A stretch of 51,804 bases of DNA from Oscillospiraceae bacterium (GTDB taxonomy: Bacteria > Bacillota > Clostridia > Oscillospirales > Acutalibacteraceae): the NCBI GenBank assembly GCA_015065725.1, contig SVPV01000015.1:1-51804 (forward strand), written 5' to 3'. Position 1 is the first letter of the stretch. The number at the start of each line of letters is the position of its first letter. Of this stretch, positions 8,573 to 16,773 are shown piece after piece. The position numbers were made by a program, and so were the translations under genes. Below the pieces are notes generated by a model. That model was not told the DNA's origin, searched no databases, and saw only the letters and a program-made list of their open reading frames with translations.

Positions 8573-8693
8573 TTTTAAGTTCTCCTTTTCTTTTTTATTG
8601 TTTGTCGGGAGAATTAAGTTTAGCAATAAATCCAAAATTCAATGCTTTGAATTCTCGATTTACCGCTAAAACCGTTTCTCCCAATTATACTTT

Positions 8694-8724
8694 AAGGCAG
8701 ACCAAATAAGCTTTAGTCTGCCTT
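8694..8724 (-). terminator. Hairpin between rpsO and pnp
   Basis: AAGGCAGAC (8694-8702) pairs with GTCTGCCTT (8716-8724). There is no strong U-tract, so it may be a partial terminator or an RNA processing site in the rpsO-pnp transcript, as is known for this gene pair in other bacteria. Confidence 0.5.
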
Positions 8725-8736
8725 AATAGCCAAAAA

Positions 8737-9000
8737 TTACTTACGAAGACCAAGTCTCTTAACTATAGAACGGTATCTTTCGATGTCGTTCTTCTGAAGG
8801 TAAGCTAAAAGATTTCTTCTGTGACCAACCATCTTTAAAAGACCCCTGCGAGAATGGTGGTCTTTCTTGTGGATAGCAAGGTGAGCGTTAAGCTCGTTAA
8901 TACGGGTTGTAAGAAGAGCAATTTGCACTTCGGGAGAACCTGTGTCACCCTCGTGAGTAGCATACTCAGCCATAACCTGCTGCTTTACTTCGTTTGTCAT
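8737..9000 (-). CDS. rpsO: 30S ribosomal protein S15
   Basis: Primary 16S-binding protein of the small subunit platform. The 87-residue sequence has the S15 hallmarks: [39 protein letters not shown] and the basic end [13 protein letters not shown]. An open frame extends upstream to 9192, but the ATG at 9000 preceded by AAAGGAGTGAAAACA matches the family start. The roughly 117-nt leader from the promoter at 9124-9151 is long enough to hold an S15 autoregulatory site. The co-directional pnp gene follows. Confidence 0.98.
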   Translation of the reverse strand: MTNEVKQQVMAEYATHEGDTGSPEVQIALLTTRINELNAHLAIHKKDHHSRRGLLKMVGHRRNLLAYLQKNDIERYRSIVKRLGLRK

Positions 9001-9117
9001 TGTTTTCACTCCTTTTAAAATAATTTGTCCGCCGTAATCCGAGCCAAAGGCCATGAGTGTTCCAAAAATTTTTTGGCAGTCGCCCAAAACACAGAATACG
9101 GTAACGCACTCGCCAAT
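9001..9117 (-). promoter_or_regulatory. 5' leader of rpsO (possible S15 autoregulatory RNA)
   Basis: The leader contains CCAAAAA/TTTTTGG (about 9062-9077) and a GGCCTTTGGCTCGG segment that could form S15-binding structures. S15 autoregulation through leader RNA is known in several phyla, but no specific published motif is recognised here. Confidence 0.3.
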
Positions 9118-9123
9118 ACATAT

Positions 9124-9151
9124 ATTATATAGATGTGTAAAACGAGTACAA
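9124..9151 (-). promoter_or_regulatory. Promoter of rpsO
   Basis: Minus strand: TTGTAC (9146-9151), 16-bp spacer, TATAAT (9124-9129). Confidence 0.7.
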
Positions 9152-9283
9152 TTTATGCGGCATAAAACACCAGCTTGACGATTATAGCACATATTTTTAA
9201 AAAAGTAAAGGATTTTTTAATAATTTTAAAATTTGTGCGGCATATAGGAGAACGATAAACCCCACAAACAAAACAAATTAACG

Positions 9284-9307
9284 TAGGGGGCGAACAATGT
9301 TCGCCCG
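9284..9307 (+). repeat. REP palindrome with GTAG head
   Basis: GTAGGG then GGCGAACA-ATG-TTCGCCC. The near-perfect palindrome lies at 9288-9306. It has the same shape as the copies at 9685, 9878 and 16616 and lies just beyond the 3' end of the transposase remnant. Confidence 0.8.
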
Positions 9308-9373
9308 TTTAAAAAATTCGCCCAAATCATTTAAAAGGATTATTCTCAATATATTCCCATATTTCTTTATAAT

Positions 9374-9573
9374 GATTATAGAATGTCGAAACGCTAAAAA
9401 GCGATTCGACAAGCCGATTTTATCGGCTTTTGCAAAATTAAATTTCTAAAATTTAATTTTGCTCCATATTCATTCGAATGGTCATTGTCAAATTTTCTTT
9501 GAAAATTTGTAACAAATCAAAGATTTGTTGTCGAAATAGTGATAATAAACACTATTTCGACATGCTATAACCA
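9374..9573. mobile_element. 200-bp MITE-like element made of seven hairpins
   Basis: Flanked by the 7-bp direct repeat TTATAAT (9367-9373 and 9574-9580) and bounded by imperfect inverted termini with core TTATAGnATGTCGAAA (9376-9391 and 9555-9570). The interior is a nearly uninterrupted chain of stem-loops: 9384-9411, 9411-9429, 9432-9462, 9471-9480, 9489-9509, 9511-9529 and 9530-9561. It has no coding capacity. It interrupts the RAYT gene, and excision together with one target copy restores the frame, which is strong evidence for transposition. Confidence 0.82.
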
Positions 9574-9684
9574 TTATAATCCTTGTCGCCGCGTATTATA
9601 TGGTCGTTAAACGATTTTTGCCATATTGAAAATCCGATTTGTTTTGTAATATAACCCTTTGTTTGTTTAATTACCCTGTCAATC

Positions 9685-9708
9685 GTAGGGGCGACCAATG
9701 GTCGTCCG
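9685..9708 (+). repeat. REP palindrome inside the RAYT reading frame (copy 1)
   Basis: GTAGGGGCGACC-AAT-GGTCGTCCG. On the transposase strand it is translated as GRPLVAPTI without a stop or frameshift. Confidence 0.75.
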
Positions 9709-9854
9709 TCAATGTCGGAATGTATTTGTAACAATAAATGAATATGGTCGGGCATTATTACATAATTATCGACGGTTATTGCAGGGTATAATGTCGGTAT
9801 GTTTTTTATAGCAGTTTTTACAATTATACCGTATTTTGTTAAATTAATTTCTTT

Positions 9855-9878
9855 CGGGCGAACAATGGTCGCCCCTAC
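9855..9878 (-). repeat. REP palindrome inside the RAYT reading frame (copy 2)
   Basis: On the minus strand GTAGGGGCGACC-ATT-GTTCGCCCG, translated as VGATIVRP just upstream of the surviving transposase domain. Confidence 0.75.
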
Positions 9879-9902
9879 AATATTTAATATTGTGTACAGA
9901 GG

Positions 9903-10251
9903 TTACACAAACCGCCCGTTAAACATAAAATGTCAAAACAAACGAAAAAACGACCTTGAAAATTCAGTTTTACGTCAATATTTATGTGTGTTTTTTGTGC
10001 AAATCGTAGAAACGGCAAAATAATGTTGAAATTTTTTTGACAAAGTGTTAAAATTACTATGCAACTATTGTACAACAGTAAGGGGAACTGTTGTACTAAT
10101 TCTGCTAATAGAAAGAAGTTGATAAAACACAAAACAACGCAACGGTCCGTAAATGTTTTAAGCAAAAGTGTGGTTTTACGTCTCGCCGCATAAATGTTTT
10201 GACTTTACGGTTTTTTTGTCCACTAAATTTTTTATGAAAAGAGGAAATTTA
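9903..10251 (+). other. Upstream region of the secreted dockerin protein
   Basis: No gene is seen here. It contains TTGACA (10037-10042) with only a weak -10 candidate (TATGCA, 15-bp spacer) and a perfect inverted repeat GTACAACAGT/ACTGTTGTAC (10070-10096, 7-nt loop) that could be an operator or RNA hairpin. The remainder is an untranslated region of about 150 nt up to the start codon. Confidence 0.5.
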
Positions 10252-13200
10252 ATGTTTAAAAATGCGAAAAAACTTTTAAGCATACTGCTCGTCGCAGCGG
10301 TGCTTATAACAGCAATTCCTTTTGGTGCATTTGCGGCAGAAACAACCGAAGCTACTGCTACTAACATTCTCGAAGACGAAAAAGCTTATGCTTCTTTTGC
10401 ACGTGCTCCCTTGGCACAAAGGTTGGTAGACGGTGATGCTCAAAATGCTCAAATTGCGGACGCTCATTTTGAGCTTGCCAACGTGGCACCGACTGAGTCT
10501 TTGTATCAAAACTATTCCCAACAACCAGCTTCTAATGTTGCTAGCGTTTCAAGACATACCCATAAAACCGAAACCGAATCCGCAACAAATGTAAGTGTAT
10601 ACAGCGAAGGTATGTATGATGAGGATGTTATGAGGGATTTGGTTAAAGAAGGTAATGAAACCATTTATAGTTTCCAGATTTCAGATGCTGCAAATCATCG
10701 TACAGCTTTTGTATTCAGACTAGGCGGTTATTATAATGTTGACACCTTTAAGTTAACACAAAGCATAAATGCTTCTTGTGGTTGTAACCGTGCCATACAA
10801 AAATTTACCGTTTATGCAGGTAATGAGCTTAACGGTTCCATCTGGCAAAACCCTGTAGGTACAGGCGGCAGCAATAAAGAAGACGAAATGGTAGTTACAC
10901 TAAACGGTGCTAACGCTGTAAAATATTTGGTAGTTGTTCTTGATGTTGTTATGCCTCCAAGTATGAATAATATATGGACACCAGATTATTATAACGCAAG
11001 CTATATAAAAGGCTTTGCCGCTTACGGTGAAGAGACAGAGGCACCTGTAGAAAACGTACTTGCAAACGAAAACGCTGTTGTTGGTGAGTACAAGATTAAC
11101 CTTGCAGATGCTTTAGTTGACGGCGACACACTAGAAACCGTTATAAGCAAATTAAATTATGATAATTTATCCACCACTTCAGGCACAATTAAATATGTTT
11201 CAGGTTTCAACGGAACCGAAGAAGGCAGAAATATATATGAATTAAAAACACTTGATGCTGACGGTGTTAATCTTACAAAAGCACAGGCTTTTGATATGCT
11301 AGAAGACACCACAAACATACAGCCGTTCCGTTTTGATATAGGTGGGCTTACAGCTCGCTATGCTATTGGTTATGATTTAGGTGATGAGTACACATTAGAT
11401 AAGTTTGTACTTACCCAAAATTTAAACAATGTTGACCCTGCTGTTCGTAAAGTTTACAGATACTCGGTATACGCAGGCAATACCCTTGACGCTACAATAT
11501 TTGAAAACTGCGTAGGTGTTGGCGGCAGTACAATCGACAAGGATATGGCTATAGACCTTGAGGGTGCTACAAACGTAAGATATGTACTAGTTGTTCTTGA
11601 CCATATGACTAGATTTGATGATGGTTCAGTTTGTCCGTATTCTTATTTTGCAAACATAACAAATATAGCAGCTTACGGCACAAAGAGAGAAAACCTAGCT
11701 GCTAAAGATACTACCGTAGGTAATCTTTATTCTATAGAGTTGGATACCGAAATTCCCGCAGGACTTACACCGGACGAAATGCAACCCTATTTAGTTTATA
11801 AGAATATTAAAGATGTCAACCTTGATAACACAAGTTATAGTGAATTCTGGTTTAATAACAGCACTACAGGTACGAGACCTTCTAACTATACTTCAAATGA
11901 TGAAGTAATTAAAAAAGCTATTGTTGAAAAGGGCAATACCGAAAAAATAGTTATTACGAGTGAAAGTTCCTATGGTTATAATATTCACCGTGCAGCCTTG
12001 GGCTTTGATTTAGGTGCTAATTATAATCTTGAAAAGTTACAGTTAACACAAAGCACAGATTGTGACCAGGACCGTAATATTTATAGGTATTCTGTATACG
12101 CAGGCGATGTCTTTAACGCTTCAATATTTAACGAAGAAAACAAGATAGCCACAGGCGGCGGAGATACCACAGAAATAGGCACAACCTTTAAAGAGGGTGC
12201 ATCGGGCAGATATGTTGTAATTGTATTTGACCATGTAAGTTTGAATTGGACAAAAAACAGTTATCACAAGAATGCTTATATTCCGTTCGGTATAGATAAC
12301 ATCGTGCTTCACGGTGAAGAAGCTCCTGTTACTGAGCGTGAGAATATACTTACAAAAACAGAGGTTATAGGCGACCTTTATACAACCGATTTGGCGGTAG
12401 CACTCCCTGCTGCTACAGACCCGAAAGACGATGATGATGCTACTGTTAAGGACGTTTATGACGAGGTACGTTATCCCTATAACAACCTTACAGCAAATTA
12501 CGCTTCCTTTAGTAACACATCAGGTTTAGGTCTTACTAACGACCAGATTATTGACCAATTAATTTTAACCGATAAGAATGCGGTAGGCACGAATATTAAT
12601 GTTACCAATCCTCTTGAAAGACGTGTTGGTATAGGCTTTGATTTAGGCGGTTACTATAACCTTGATACCCTAAAGCTTTATCAGGGTGATTCTTTAAGAC
12701 CTATATACAACATTAGTATATATGCAGGCAACAAGATGGACGGTAGCATATTTAGCAACCGTGTTGGTATTGCTTCGACCGCAAATGCTTGCGAGCAATA
12801 CAAGGTAGCACTTGAGGGTGCAGAAAAGGTTAGATACATACTTGTTATGTTCGACCACGTTGCAATGCACAGCGGCGATACTTGGGGCGGATATGTTCAT
12901 CAATACGCATATTATCCGAAGGTTAATGATATGATGCTTTACGGTGAGGCAAGCTCTGCCCCAGATGTAGCAAAAATCGGTGAAGTAGGCTATGCAAGCC
13001 TTGAAGAAGCAGTTGCAGCAGCTAATGACGGCGACACAATCACACTTTTAGCTGATGTTGCTATAGATGAGCAGATAAATCTTCCTGTTGGCGTTACTTT
13101 AGACGGCGGCAACTTTACATTAGATGCTACCGCTTTAGGTGACAAGACTGCTGACGGCACAACCGCAGCAATTTACTCGACAGGTGCTATCACTGTTAAG

Positions 13201-15393
13201 AATATTACTATTGACGGTGCGGCTCGCGGTATTTACGTTTATCCTAAAAATGTTGCTTTAACTGCAGATGTAGTTGTAGACAATGTTACTATTGTAAACA
13301 GCTGCCGTGCAATAAACGTATCAAGCACTTTAATGGAACATCCATACGGCTTAAAGGTAAGCAATTCTACCTTGGCAGGTAAGGTTTCTTATACACAGTG
13401 CTTAACCAGTGCGGATTTCACAAACGTAAACTTCGTTACTAACGGCGGTGCTAAGGGCGACGTTATAGAGCCATGGGGCGGTACAACATTTACTGCTTGT
13501 ACCTTTGCCGACGGCTACACTATGAGCGTAGAAGACCTAAAGAGTGACGAGTTGGTTGCAAAGGATGAAAACACCGTTATTGAAGCTCCCGAGGGTTACA
13601 AGTGGGTTGACGGCGTTCTAACCGCAATAGTATATGTAGCTAAAGTAGGCGACAACAAGTACGAAGTATTTGCAGATGCACTAGCAGCAGCTAATGACGG
13701 CGACACAATTACACTTTTGGCTGATGCCAACACAGCTGACATTGAAATTGCAGGCAAGGCACTTACATTTGACCTAAACGGCAACACCATTAACGGTACA
13801 GTAGAAAAGGGCTTGTTCGTATTAACCGACGGTGCAACCCTTACAGTTCAGAACGGTACATTAGTATCAAGCTACGTTGGTATCCGTTCTAACGGTAACG
13901 GCACAGCCGCAAATACTATAGTTGTTGACAATGTTGATATGACAAGTAACTACTTCGGTATTTACCACAACGGTAACAATTACGGTGTTGATGTAACTGT
14001 TAACGGTTCTACCATTACCGATAACTTTGATGCAGGTATTTACCTATCAGGTAGAGCAGCATGGGGCGAAAACCGCAACAGCTTAACAATTACTGATTCT
14101 ACTGTAAGCGGTGCTTCCGCAGTAGAAGTTAAGCATACCGACGTTATAGTTGAAGGCTCTACTTTAACCGCAACAGGCAGTTACGTTGTTATTAATAACT
14201 CAAACGGTACATGTACAGGCGGTTATGCACTTGCATTAACCAACAATACCTACAACAACACTGATGCAACAACAGGTACCATCAATATTGGTGAGGGCAA
14301 CACCCTTACAGGCGGCGTTATGGTTAAGGCAGAGGCTGAAGCTAACGATGTTGTAGTTGTTGGTGACACAACAGCTATCGAAATCCCAGAGGATTACAAG
14401 TGGGTTGACGGCGTTTTAGTTGCAAAAGAATATGTTGCACAAATAGGCGACGACAAGTACGAAGTATTTGCAGATGCACTAGCAGCAGCTGTTGACGGCG
14501 ATATAATCACACTTCTTGCTGACGTTAACACAGCTGATATTGCAATTGAAGGCAAGGCACTTACATTTGACCTAAACGGCAATACAATTAACGGTACTGT
14601 TGAAAAGGGCTTGTTCGTATTAACCGACGGTGCAACCCTTAAAGTTCAAAACGGTACAGTAGTATCAAGCTACATTGGTATCCGTTCTAACGGTAACGGC
14701 ACAGCCGCAAATACTATAGTTGTTGACAATGTTGATATGACAAGCAACTACTTCGGTATTTACCACAACGGTAACAATTACGGTGTTAATGTAACTGTTA
14801 ACGGTTCTACCATTACAGATAACTTTGATGCAGGTATTTACCTATCTGGTAACGCTTCTTGGGGCGAGAACCGCAACAGCTTAACAATTACTGATTCTGC
14901 TGTAAGCGGTGCTTCCGCAGTTGAGGTTAAGCATACCGACGTTACAGTTACAGGCTCTACTTTAACTGCAACATTAACGGGCGAAAAAGTGCTTATAAAT
15001 AATGCAAACGGCACATGTACAGGCGGTTATGCACTTGCATTAACCAACAATACAACTACAAAGAGTGTTGGTGAAACCGCAGGTACCATTACCTTAGGTG
15101 AGGGCAATACCTTAAACGGTGGCGTTATGATTAAGGCTGAGGCTGAAACTAACGACGTTGTAGTTAACGGTGACACAACCGCTATTGAAATTCCAGAGGA
15201 TTACAAGTGGATTGACGGCAAATTGACCTTAAAGGCTGACATCGACGGTGACGGCGACGTTACAGCACAAGATTTGGTTAAGGCTAAAAAGATGCTTTTA
15301 GGCGTACAGACTAAAGATGATACTTTAGATATTACAGGCGATGGCATTTTCAATATTCTTGACTTTATCGCAATTCACAAGTTGGTAGGATAA
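10252..15393 (+). CDS. Large secreted multi-repeat protein with right-handed beta-helix-type repeats and C-terminal dockerin
   Basis: Exported protein of about 1713 residues. The ATG at 10252 is chosen because AGAGGAAAT precedes it and a Sec signal peptide follows (MFKNAKKLLS then a hydrophobic core, ending AFAAE). Four similar modules of about 150-200 residues (DNA about 10620-12950) share the pattern FDLGxxYNLDxLxLxQ, YxYSVYAGN...DASIF and VRYVLVVFDH...ITNIAAYGE, resembling discoidin-type (F5/8C) carbohydrate-binding folds. Three modules follow (about 12965-15220) with ASLEEAVAAANDGDTITLLAD and N/T/G-rich strands like parallel beta-helices. The last two are near-identical tandem copies offset by 798 bp. 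The C-terminus is a type I dockerin with calcium loops DIDGDGDVTAQDL and DITGDGIFNILDF. No catalytic domain is recognised. It is probably an adhesin or glycan-binding surface protein; the family is not known to me. Confidence 0.9.
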   Translation: MFKNAKKLLSILLVAAVLITAIPFGAFAAETTEATATNILEDEKAYASFARAPLAQRLVDGDAQNAQIADAHFELANVAPTESLYQNYSQQPASNVASVSRHTHKTETESATNVSVYSEGMYDEDVMRDLVKEGNETIYSFQISDAANHRTAFVFRLGGYYNVDTFKLTQSINASCGCNRAIQKFTVYAGNELNGSIWQNPVGTGGSNKEDEMVVTLNGANAVKYLVVVLDVVMPPSMNNIWTPDYYNASYIKGFAAYGEETEAPVENVLANENAVVGEYKINLADALVDGDTLETVISKLNYDNLSTTSGTIKYVSGFNGTEEGRNIYELKTLDADGVNLTKAQAFDMLEDTTNIQPFRFDIGGLTARYAIGYDLGDEYTLDKFVLTQNLNNVDPAVRKVYRYSVYAGNTLDATIFENCVGVGGSTIDKDMAIDLEGATNVRYVLVVLDHMTRFDDGSVCPYSYFANITNIAAYGTKRENLAAKDTTVGNLYSIELDTEIPAGLTPDEMQPYLVYKNIKDVNLDNTSYSEFWFNNSTTGTRPSNYTSNDEVIKKAIVEKGNTEKIVITSESSYGYNIHRAALGFDLGANYNLEKLQLTQSTDCDQDRNIYRYSVYAGDVFNASIFNEENKIATGGGDTTEIGTTFKEGASGRYVVIVFDHVSLNWTKNSYHKNAYIPFGIDNIVLHGEEAPVTERENILTKTEVIGDLYTTDLAVALPAATDPKDDDDATVKDVYDEVRYPYNNLTANYASFSNTSGLGLTNDQIIDQLILTDKNAVGTNINVTNPLERRVGIGFDLGGYYNLDTLKLYQGDSLRPIYNISIYAGNKMDGSIFSNRVGIASTANACEQYKVALEGAEKVRYILVMFDHVAMHSGDTWGGYVHQYAYYPKVNDMMLYGEASSAPDVAKIGEVGYASLEEAVAAANDGDTITLLADVAIDEQINLPVGVTLDGGNFTLDATALGDKTADGTTAAIYSTGAITVKNITIDGAARGIYVYPKNVALTADVVVDNVTIVNSCRAINVSSTLMEHPYGLKVSNSTLAGKVSYTQCLTSADFTNVNFVTNGGAKGDVIEPWGGTTFTACTFADGYTMSVEDLKSDELVAKDENTVIEAPEGYKWVDGVLTAIVYVAKVGDNKYEVFADALAAANDGDTITLLADANTADIEIAGKALTFDLNGNTINGTVEKGLFVLTDGATLTVQNGTLVSSYVGIRSNGNGTAANTIVVDNVDMTSNYFGIYHNGNNYGVDVTVNGSTITDNFDAGIYLSGRAAWGENRNSLTITDSTVSGASAVEVKHTDVIVEGSTLTATGSYVVINNSNGTCTGGYALALTNNTYNNTDATTGTINIGEGNTLTGGVMVKAEAEANDVVVVGDTTAIEIPEDYKWVDGVLVAKEYVAQIGDDKYEVFADALAAAVDGDIITLLADVNTADIAIEGKALTFDLNGNTINGTVEKGLFVLTDGATLKVQNGTVVSSYIGIRSNGNGTAANTIVVDNVDMTSNYFGIYHNGNNYGVNVTVNGSTITDNFDAGIYLSGNASWGENRNSLTITDSAVSGASAVEVKHTDVTVTGSTLTATLTGEKVLINNANGTCTGGYALALTNNTTTKSVGETAGTITLGEGNTLNGGVMIKAEAETNDVVVNGDTTAIEIPEDYKWIDGKLTLKADIDGDGDVTAQDLVKAKKMLLGVQTKDDTLDITGDGIFNILDFIAIHKLVG
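13630..15225 (+). repeat. 798-bp in-frame tandem duplication within the dockerin protein
   Basis: The block from about 13630 recurs at about 14428 with an exact 798-bp (266-codon) offset: GAAGTATTTGCAGATGCACT occurs at 13663 and 14461, and long stretches such as the TNYFGIYHNGNNYG-coding part are almost unchanged. This indicates a recent duplication or gene conversion. Confidence 0.9.
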
Positions 15394-15454
15394 TTGTTAA
15401 ATAAAACGGTTTGATACCAATCATTTAACCTAGGCAAAAACGGGCGGAGAAATG

Positions 15455-15560
15455 GGCGTTGTTCTTATCGGAGAATTTGAAAGTGCACTCATTTTCTAAT
15501 AAGAACCAGCATCGCATTTGTATGTACAAATGCAGTTGGAAAGTAGTCCAAACCCACTAA
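15455..15560 (+). other. Structured 3' untranslated region, three hairpins
   Basis: Three consecutive inverted repeats follow the dockerin gene: GTTCTTAT (15461-15468) with ATAAGAAC (15499-15506); GCATTTGT with ACAAATGC (15514-15533); TTGGA with TCCAA (15536-15551). A terminator follows at 15568. It could be a 3'-derived small RNA or an mRNA-stabilising region. Confidence 0.45.
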
Positions 15561-15567
15561 CAACAGA

Positions 15568-15603
15568 AAAGAGAAGATTCGTATATTAACGAGTCTTCTC
15601 TTT
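15568..15603 (+). terminator. Terminator of the dockerin protein gene
   Basis: AAGAGAAGA-T-TCGT pairs with ACGA-G-TCTTCTCTT across an ATATTA loop and is followed by TCTTTATT. Confidence 0.85.
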
Positions 15604-15617
15604 CTTTATTATCTGTT

Positions 15618-15815
15618 AAGTGATATGCTGACTAAAGTCAGCGTGATATTTTCGCTTTGCGAAAGTGATATGAAACCTATAGGCTTCGTGATATTCTATT
15701 CGCCATAAACTGTCCGTAGGACAATATCACTATGCGTAGCATAATATCACTGCGAAGCAATATCACTCGCCGTAGGCGAATAGAGTTGCGTGATACTCTA
15801 TTAAGAGTATCACGC
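15618..15815. repeat. Array of small variable palindromes with constant GTGATAT / ATATCAC linkers
   Basis: GTGATAT occurs at 15620, 15643, 15665 and 15688 (steps of 23, 22, 23 bp), then the reverse complement ATATCAC at 15724, 15744 and 15760. Between linkers lie different short palindromes: GCTGAC/GTCAGC, TTTCGC/GCGAAA, CCTATAGG, TGTCC/GGACA, TATGC/GCATA, TGC/GCA and TCGCC/GGCGA, many with a GTAG loop. The array ends in GCGTGATACTC/GAGTATCACGC (15788-15815). It has no coding potential. A related array lies at 25540-25687. Confidence 0.8.
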
Positions 15816-15851
15816 TAATCCGTCCGTTTTTTTGTTATTATCTTTTACTTA

Positions 15852-15880
15852 TTGCAAATAAACGTTTTTTTTGCTATTAT
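15852..15880 (+). promoter_or_regulatory. Promoter of trmO
   Basis: TTGCAA (15852-15857), 17-bp spacer, TATTAT (15875-15880), about 29 bp upstream of the chosen start codon. Confidence 0.65.
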
Positions 15881-15908
15881 TTTAGTAACGAAAAGAAGAG
15901 GTAGATTT

Positions 15909-16589
15909 ATGAAAATAATAGCACATATAAAAACCGATTTTCCAACCAAGTTTGGTTTACCTAGGCAAAGCGGACTTATTAGTGAAATATGCGGTAAAAT
16001 TATTTTTGAAAAGAAATACCGTAATCCCGATGCTCTTCGCGGAATTGAGGGCTTTTCGCATATATGGCTTTTATGGCAGTTTTCAGTGGCAGAGCGACGC
16101 GGTGGTGCAGAAGAATGGTCTGCGACAGTGCGTCCGCCTATGCTTGGCGGTAATAAACGTATGGGCGTTTTTGCTACACGCTCACCCTTTAGACCAAACC
16201 CTATAGGTATGTCGGCGGTAAAAATAGAAAAAATCGAGCTTTCTACACCACAGGGGCCTATAATTTATGTCAGCGGTGCAGACCTTATGGACGGCACACC
16301 AATATATGACATAAAGCCGTATTTACCGCTTGCAGACTGCATACCCGAGGCTTTAGGCGGGTTTTCCGAAAACACGAAAAGCCGAGAGCTTATAGTAGAA
16401 TTTCCCGAAAACCTTTTAAATCTTATACCCGCCGATAAACAAACCGAGCTTTTAAAGGTTCTAGAAAGCGACCCTAGACCCTCATACCAAAACGATAATG
16501 AACGTATATACGGCTTTTATTTTTGCTGTTTTGAAATTTTATTTAAGGTAAATGACGGTGTTTTAAGAGTTGTAGAGGTTAAAAAGTAG
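15909..16589 (+). CDS. trmO: tRNA (adenine(37)-N6)-methyltransferase TrmO (TsaA-like)
   Basis: SAM-dependent enzyme that N6-methylates t6A37 to m6t6A37 in certain tRNAs. The 226-residue protein shows the TsaA/UPF0066 beta-barrel signature: RNPDALRGIEGFSHIWLLW, then RPPMLGGNKRMGVFATRSPFRPNPIG (the most conserved element) and GADLMDGTPIYDIKPYLPLAD. The frame is open back to 15852, but that codon lies in the promoter; the ATG at 15909 follows AAGAAGAGGTAGATTT and matches the family start MKIIAHIKTDFPTKFG. It is transcribed alone from the promoter at 15852-15880, with a REP palindrome just downstream. Confidence 0.92.
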   Translation: MKIIAHIKTDFPTKFGLPRQSGLISEICGKIIFEKKYRNPDALRGIEGFSHIWLLWQFSVAERRGGAEEWSATVRPPMLGGNKRMGVFATRSPFRPNPIGMSAVKIEKIELSTPQGPIIYVSGADLMDGTPIYDIKPYLPLADCIPEALGGFSENTKSRELIVEFPENLLNLIPADKQTELLKVLESDPRPSYQNDNERIYGFYFCCFEILFKVNDGVLRVVEVKK

Positions 16590-16611
16590 GATTAATTCGT
16601 ATTAATATTTT

Positions 16612-16641
16612 ACATTGCGGGGGCGAACATTGTTCGCCCCT
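16612..16641 (+). repeat. REP-like palindrome
   Basis: GCGGGGGCGAACA-TTG-TTCGCCCC, the same stem as the REP at 9284 with GCGG instead of GTAG at the head. It follows trmO closely and could also act as its terminator (TTTAATTTTTTT follows). Confidence 0.7.
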
Positions 16642-16653
16642 TTAATTTTTTTC

Positions 16654-16682
16654 TTGAATATGCACCGTATATTATGTATAAT
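16654..16682 (+). promoter_or_regulatory. Promoter of the Gld-like ABC operon
   Basis: TTGAAT (16654-16659), 17-bp spacer, TATAAT (16677-16682). Confidence 0.7.
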
Positions 16683-16773
16683 TATTTATGTATGTAATAT
16701 TTATATGCAGTTAACAAATTAATGAAAAATATATGGTAAATTATCATTAGTGAATTTTTTAGGAGGAATAGTG

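Larger units (their letters stand above)
9327..9902 (-). pseudogene. REP-associated tyrosine transposase (RAYT, Y1/TnpA_REP), broken
   Basis: Reading the minus strand gives RPKEINLTKYGIIVK..., DNYVIMPDHIHLLLQI (the HxH metal motif), VIKQTKGYITKQIGFSIWQKSFNDHIIRGDKDY, a family-typical core and C-terminus. After the DY codons (about 9580) the frame runs into a 200-bp element (9374-9573). Past the element the missing tail resumes as YKEIWEYIENNPFK and stops at 9327-9329, so removal of the element plus one target copy restores the reading frame. The N-terminal third that normally precedes the HxH motif is absent (in-frame stop at 9903-9905). Two REP palindromes are translated in frame: VGATIVRP (9855-9878) and GRPLVAPTI (9685-9708). 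The gene is therefore inactive by two separate lesions. Confidence 0.8.

Noticed and set aside
8573-8635. N-terminal extension of PNPase
   Set aside because: The family start and ribosome binding site are at 8572; the upstream codons encode an unrelated Leu-rich stretch.
9001-9192. Longer form of ribosomal protein S15
   Set aside because: The extension covers the promoter and leader; S15 starts at 9000.
9884-10165. Minus-strand open frame of 93 codons upstream of the dockerin gene
   Set aside because: Composition and lack of a ribosome binding site or recognisable motif make it a chance frame; it is also in a different frame from the transposase remnant.
15618-15815. CRISPR array
   Set aside because: The constant units are only 7 nt and the intervening segments are themselves palindromic; no cas genes nearby.
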